From assembly GCA_017414605.1 (NCBI GenBank), contig JAFQLG010000050.1:1-9122 (forward strand): a stretch of DNA of 9,122 nt. Reading direction: 5' to 3'. This DNA comes from Clostridia bacterium. Lineage in GTDB: Bacteria > Bacillota_A > Clostridia > Oscillospirales > CAG-272. Under the pieces are notes generated by a model that did not search any database, was not told the DNA's origin, and saw only the letters and a list, made by a program, of their open reading frames with translations. This document shows positions 6,472 through 9,122 of this stretch, piece by piece. The first letter of the stretch is position 1, and each line of letters begins with the position of its first letter. A program made the translations under genes and the position numbers.

Positions 6472-7737
6472 ATGATAATCGCGCAAATACTTGGCGTTGT
6501 CAATATCGCCTTTTCGGCGCTATTTATGATCTGCTACGCATACCAGGTAGTGTTTTTGATCATATCACTTTTCAAAAAGCCTCAAAAATACCCCGAAACC
6601 TCGCAGACAAAGCGATATGCGGTAATAACCTCGGCGAGAAACGAGGAAGGCGTTATAGGTCAGCTTTGCAATTACGTAAAGGCTCAGGATTATCCCGAGG
6701 ATAAGCTTGACGTTTTCGTTATTGCCGATAACTGTACCGATAACACCGCCGCCGTTGCCAGAGAGCGCGGAGCCATAGTTTACGAGCGCCATAATGAGCA
6801 GCTTATCGGCAAGGGCTTTGCACTTACGGAGTTTTTTGAGCACATTAAAAATACCGTTGGATATCATGCTTACGATGCCTACATAATTGTAGATGCCGAC
6901 AACATTCTGGAGCCCAACTACGTAACCGAGATGGACAAATGCTTTTCTCAGGGCAACAGAATAGTGGTTGGATACAGAAATTCCAAAAATTACGGCGATA
7001 ACTGGATAAGCGCGGGCTATGGACTATGGTTCTTGCGCGAGTCGCGCCAGCTCAACAACGTAAGATCCAATATCGGAACCAGCTGTGAGGTAAAGGGAAC
7101 GGGCTTTATGTTCTCCGCGGACGTTATTGAGAGCCAGGGCGGTTGGACACAGCATTTGCTTATTGAGGACGTTCAGTTCACTGTTGAAAACGTTTTGCGC
7201 GGCGAAAAGGTGGCTTACTGTCATGATGCGGTGCTTTATGATGAGCAGCCCACAAAGCTTGCGGATTCCTGGTGGCAGAGAATAAGATGGTGCCGCGGAT
7301 ATTTGCAGATACTGAAAAGATTTACGGGAAAATTGCTGGGCGGATTTTTGCGCGGCAAAGGATTTTCTCATTTTGACGTGCTTATGTCCATGTCGCCCGC
7401 GTTCTTCATCTCGCTTGCAATGGTGCTTTGCAACGTTGTTGGCTTGGCAATAATTCCGTTCTTTGACATAGCGGCACTTCCCGGAGCGCTCGTTTCCGTT
7501 GCGGCATCTGCCGTTAGTGCATATCTTTTGTTTGTTATGTTGGGTCTGCTTACCACGATATACGAGTGGGACAGAATTAAAACGAGCAATGCAAAAAAAA
7601 TATGGTATTGCTTTACGTTCCCGATATTTATGGCTACCTATATCCCGATTGCAGGCTGCTCGCTGTTTGTTCATGCAAAATGGAAGCCCGTTAAGCACAA
7701 CCCCGTTGACGAGAGTAAGTTTGAAATGAAGAAATAA
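6472..7737 (+). CDS. Membrane-bound family 2 glycosyltransferase
   Basis: This 421-residue GT2 enzyme transfers a sugar from an NDP-sugar on the cytoplasmic face of the membrane. An N-terminal membrane helix (about 5-33) leads into a GT-A domain opening with YAVITSARNEE (49-59) and IADNCTDNT. The DXD motif is Asp141-Ala-Asp143 in VDADN, the catalytic-base region is Glu232-Asp233 in LLIEDVQF, and QRIRW at 269-273 is the Q(Q/R)xRW acceptor motif of processive synthases such as cellulose, hyaluronan and poly-N-acetylglucosamine synthases. About three membrane helices follow (306-330, 338-362, 378-399). Product and sugar cannot be predicted. There is no PilZ domain. ATG 6472 lies 1 base after the kinase stop, with GGAGG in the end of the kinase gene, so translation is probably coupled. 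This placement suggests that the two-component system controls a cell-envelope or exopolysaccharide function. Confidence 0.92.
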   Translation: MIIAQILGVVNIAFSALFMICYAYQVVFLIISLFKKPQKYPETSQTKRYAVITSARNEEGVIGQLCNYVKAQDYPEDKLDVFVIADNCTDNTAAVARERGAIVYERHNEQLIGKGFALTEFFEHIKNTVGYHAYDAYIIVDADNILEPNYVTEMDKCFSQGNRIVVGYRNSKNYGDNWISAGYGLWFLRESRQLNNVRSNIGTSCEVKGTGFMFSADVIESQGGWTQHLLIEDVQFTVENVLRGEKVAYCHDAVLYDEQPTKLADSWWQRIRWCRGYLQILKRFTGKLLGGFLRGKGFSHFDVLMSMSPAFFISLAMVLCNVVGLAIIPFFDIAALPGALVSVAASAVSAYLLFVMLGLLTTIYEWDRIKTSNAKKIWYCFTFPIFMATYIPIAGCSLFVHAKWKPVKHNPVDESKFEMKK

Positions 7738-7750
7738 ATAGCTAATAATT

Positions 7751-7780
7751 GCCCCGAGGCCTTGACAAGCGCTTCGGGGC
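7751..7780. terminator. Hairpin after the glycosyltransferase gene, weak terminator candidate
   Basis: GCCCCGAGGC (7751-7760) pairs with GCTTCGGGGC (7771-7780) with one G-U pair, and the loop carries CTTG/CAAG complementarity. It starts 13 bases after the glycosyltransferase stop, so a terminator role is natural, but the following GTGTTATAAT is not a good U tract. The -35 of the next operon (TTGACA, 7762-7767) lies in the loop, and the descending stem is in the promoter spacer. Termination may be incomplete. Confidence 0.45.
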
Positions 7781-7790
7781 GTGTTATAAT
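7762..7790 (+). promoter_or_regulatory. Consensus promoter of the arsR-type/CDF operon
   Basis: A perfect TTGACA (7762-7767) and a perfect TATAAT (7785-7790) are separated by 17 bp, an exact sigma-A consensus. Transcription should begin near 7797, inside the palindromic operator. A strong promoter under repressor control is typical of ArsR/SmtB metal-resistance operons. Confidence 0.9.
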
Positions 7791-7792
7791 AT

Positions 7793-7814
7793 AACGGTTG
7801 AATAACCGTTCAAC
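7793..7814 (+). promoter_or_regulatory. Putative ArsR-family operator (overlapping dyads)
   Basis: AACGGTT (7793-7799) and AACCGTT (7804-7810) form a perfect 7-bp inverted repeat with a 4-bp spacer. An overlapping second inverted repeat pairs GTTGAA (7797-7802) with TTCAAC (7809-7814). It starts 3 bases after the -10 and covers the expected transcription start, a usual place for a repressor site. GAA...TTC dyads resemble those of SmtB/CadC/CzrA operators. The bound protein is inferred to be the product of the next gene. Confidence 0.72.
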
Positions 7815-7828
7815 TGTTTGGAGGAAAT

Positions 7829-8203
7829 ATGGCAAAAAATCAATTCAGATGTGACTGTAACGTTGTCAATGCGCATCTTGTGGAGCAGGCGCTCTCCAAA
7901 ATGCCGGACAGCGACTCGATCGGGCGTCTGTCCCGATTTTATAAAACAATAGGCGATGAAACGCGCTGCAAAATACTCATTTCTCTGATGCAGGCGGAGA
8001 TGTGCGTTTGCGATCTGGCTAATATTTTGTCCATGACAAAATCTTCCGTTTCGCATCAACTGAATAATATGAAGGCGGCGGGAATAGTCAAATGCAGGCG
8101 AGAGGGAAAGGAAGTTTATTACTCTCTGGACGATGCGCACGTGGAGGAGATATTTGCGGTCAGTCTTGACCATATAAGGCACAAAATGGAGGGCAAGGTA
8201 TGA
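7829..8203 (+). CDS. ArsR/SmtB-family metal-sensing repressor, CadC-like
   Basis: This 124-residue winged-helix repressor should dissociate from its operator on metal binding. The recognition region is SMTKSSVSHQLNNMKAAGIV (68-87), followed by the wing CRREGKEVYYSL. Two metal sites can be read. The alpha3N-type thiolate site has Cys8 and Cys10 near the N-terminus plus Cys59 and Cys61 in EMCVCDL, the CadC arrangement that senses Cd(II)/Pb(II). The alpha5-type site has Asp102, His104, His115 and His118, the same spacing (2, 11, 3) as the CzrA zinc site. This points to Zn/Cd/Pb sensing rather than arsenite. The ATG at 7829 has GGAGG 4 bases upstream. The gene lies after a consensus promoter with a dyad operator and overlaps the CDF transporter by 4 bp, so autoregulation of an efflux operon is the clear inference. 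Confidence 0.95.
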   Translation: MAKNQFRCDCNVVNAHLVEQALSKMPDSDSIGRLSRFYKTIGDETRCKILISLMQAEMCVCDLANILSMTKSSVSHQLNNMKAAGIVKCRREGKEVYYSLDDAHVEEIFAVSLDHIRHKMEGKV

Positions 8204-9122
8204 AAAGCGAAAAAAACATATTGATAGCCTTTATTCTCAATCTCGTTTTTTCGATCTTTGAGATGATAGGCGGATTTTTTACGGGAAGCATTGCAATTAT
8301 TTCCGACTCGGTACACGACATAGGCGATGCTGCGAGTATTGGAATATCATATTTTCTTGAAAAGAAAAGCAAAAAGCAGCCGGACGGCAAGTACACCTTT
8401 GGATATATGCGCTATTCGGTTATGGGAAGCGTTATCACAACGCTAATTCTTCTTGTGGGCTCGATAGCGGTCATAGCGGGCGCGGTGGAGCGCATTATAA
8501 ACCCTTCTCCCATAAATTATGACGGAATGATAGTTTTCGCCATCGTGGGAGCCGCGGTCAATTTTCTGGCGGCGATCGTTACAAGGGACGGTCACTCATT
8601 AAATCAGCGCGCGGTCAATCTTCATATGCTTGAGGATGTGCTTGGCTGGATAGTGGTGCTGGTGGGCGCCGTTGTAATGAGATTTACCGATTTTTATATT
8701 ATCGACCCCATAATGTCTATCGGTGTTGCCGCGTTTATCTTTGTAAACGCCGTAAGAACGCTTTTGGAGATACTTAACGTGCTTTTGGTCAAGATACCCG
8801 ATAACGTGGACGTTGAGGATATAAAAGAGCGCGTTTGTGCTATTGAGGGCGTTGAGGGAGCGCATCACATACACGTCTGGAGCATGGACGGAGAGCATAA
8901 TTACGCCACTTTGCACATAGTAACTGCGGCGCACTCCGTAAGAGTAAAGGCAGAGGTCAAGGCGGCTCTTGCAAAGCTTGGGATCGCACACGTTACGCTT
9001 GAAATAGAGCAGCCCGGCGAGGAATGCGGAGAGCAGGACTGTCACGTTGATTTTTCCGAGCAACACGGACATCACCATCATCACCACGGCAAGAAGCACG
9101 AGCACTGCCACGAGCACGAGCA
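8200..9122 (+). CDS. Cation diffusion facilitator (CDF) metal efflux transporter, 3' partial
   Basis: The frame opens at ATG 8200 (4-bp ATGA overlap with the repressor; GGAGGG at 8188-8193) and runs off the right edge after 307 complete codons. CDF proteins export Zn(II), Cd(II) and related ions in exchange for protons. The membrane domain (about 7-200) has the two intramembrane ligand pairs of the CzcD/ZitB group: HDIGD in TM2 (His39, Asp43) and HMLED in TM5 (His142, Asp146). PDGKYTFGYMR follows TM2, and NPSPI precedes TM4. The cytoplasmic domain (about 201-275) has GAHHIHVWSMDG (His222, 223, 225) and His239, typical CDF dimer and metal-sensing features. Beyond it comes a tail with Cys275 and Cys280 and a His-rich run (six consecutive His at 291-296, then HEHCHEHEH). 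The loop between TM4 and TM5 has no His cluster. The true C-terminus is outside the window. Confidence 0.95.
   Translation, partial: MKSEKNILIAFILNLVFSIFEMIGGFFTGSIAIISDSVHDIGDAASIGISYFLEKKSKKQPDGKYTFGYMRYSVMGSVITTLILLVGSIAVIAGAVERIINPSPINYDGMIVFAIVGAAVNFLAAIVTRDGHSLNQRAVNLHMLEDVLGWIVVLVGAVVMRFTDFYIIDPIMSIGVAAFIFVNAVRTLLEILNVLLVKIPDNVDVEDIKERVCAIEGVEGAHHIHVWSMDGEHNYATLHIVTAAHSVRVKAEVKAALAKLGIAHVTLEIEQPGEECGEQDCHVDFSEQHGHHHHHHGKKHEHCHEHE

Noticed and set aside
7024..7698. Open minus-strand frame of about 224 codons opposite the glycosyltransferase
   Set aside because: The sense frame holds the ED and QRIRW motifs and membrane helices; the antisense product is Arg/Lys/His-rich with no recognisable domain.
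8599..9117. Open minus-strand frame of about 172 codons opposite the CDF gene
   Set aside because: The + strand here encodes a clear CDF protein with its metal-binding motifs; the antisense product is low-complexity and lacks a start signal.
1..9122. CRISPR array, tRNA/rRNA genes, insertion sequence ends or phage genes
   Set aside because: No regularly spaced repeats, no cloverleaf or rRNA sequence, no terminal inverted repeats with a transposase, and no phage structural genes were found on reading both strands. The recombinase alone does not show a mobile element.

Overview
The window looks like chromosomal DNA of a low-to-moderate-GC Bacillota (Clostridia-like) bacterium. The basis is near-consensus sigma-A-type promoters, strong GGAGG-type ribosome binding sites, a TTG start, compact operons, and proteins of Firmicutes type (RecG, XerC/D-like recombinase, OmpR-family two-component pair, CadC-like ArsR regulator). 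No rRNA, tRNA, CRISPR array, insertion sequence or phage gene was seen. The species cannot be named from the sequence alone.

Layout. (1) Positions 1-259 hold the 3' end of an unidentified + strand gene, closed by a strong hairpin (268-298) that it shares with the convergent recG. (2) Positions 297-3531 form a minus-strand pair: a tyrosine recombinase of XerC/XerD type, then recG 31 bp downstream; a strong SD places the recG start at 2471. (3) Positions 3532-3685 are a divergent promoter region with two adjoining palindromes. (4) Positions 3686-4234 encode an unrecognised five-helix membrane protein with its own promoter and terminator. (5) Positions 4370-7737 are an apparent three-gene operon: OmpR-family response regulator, sensor histidine kinase (8-bp overlap, TTG start) and membrane-bound family 2 glycosyltransferase (1-bp gap). 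A near-consensus promoter precedes it, and a 10-bp-periodic direct repeat just upstream of the -35 is a candidate autoregulatory site. (6) Positions 7762-9122 are a metal-resistance operon: a consensus promoter with a dyad operator, a CadC-like ArsR/SmtB repressor carrying both classical metal sites, and, overlapping it by 4 bp, a cation diffusion facilitator (CDF) efflux transporter that runs off the window with a His-rich C-terminal tail.

How the genes work together. The recombinase and RecG both act in DNA recombination and processing. The two-component system probably senses an envelope or extracellular signal and may control the glycosyltransferase transcribed with it. The ArsR repressor should release its operator when Zn(II), Cd(II) or Pb(II) binds, allowing expression of the CDF exporter. 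I see no clearly new multi-gene system. The most interesting points are the dual metal sites and overlapping dyads of the ArsR unit, the promoter built into a hairpin, the His/Cys-rich CDF tail, the shortened ATP lid of the kinase, and the repeat upstream of the response regulator.
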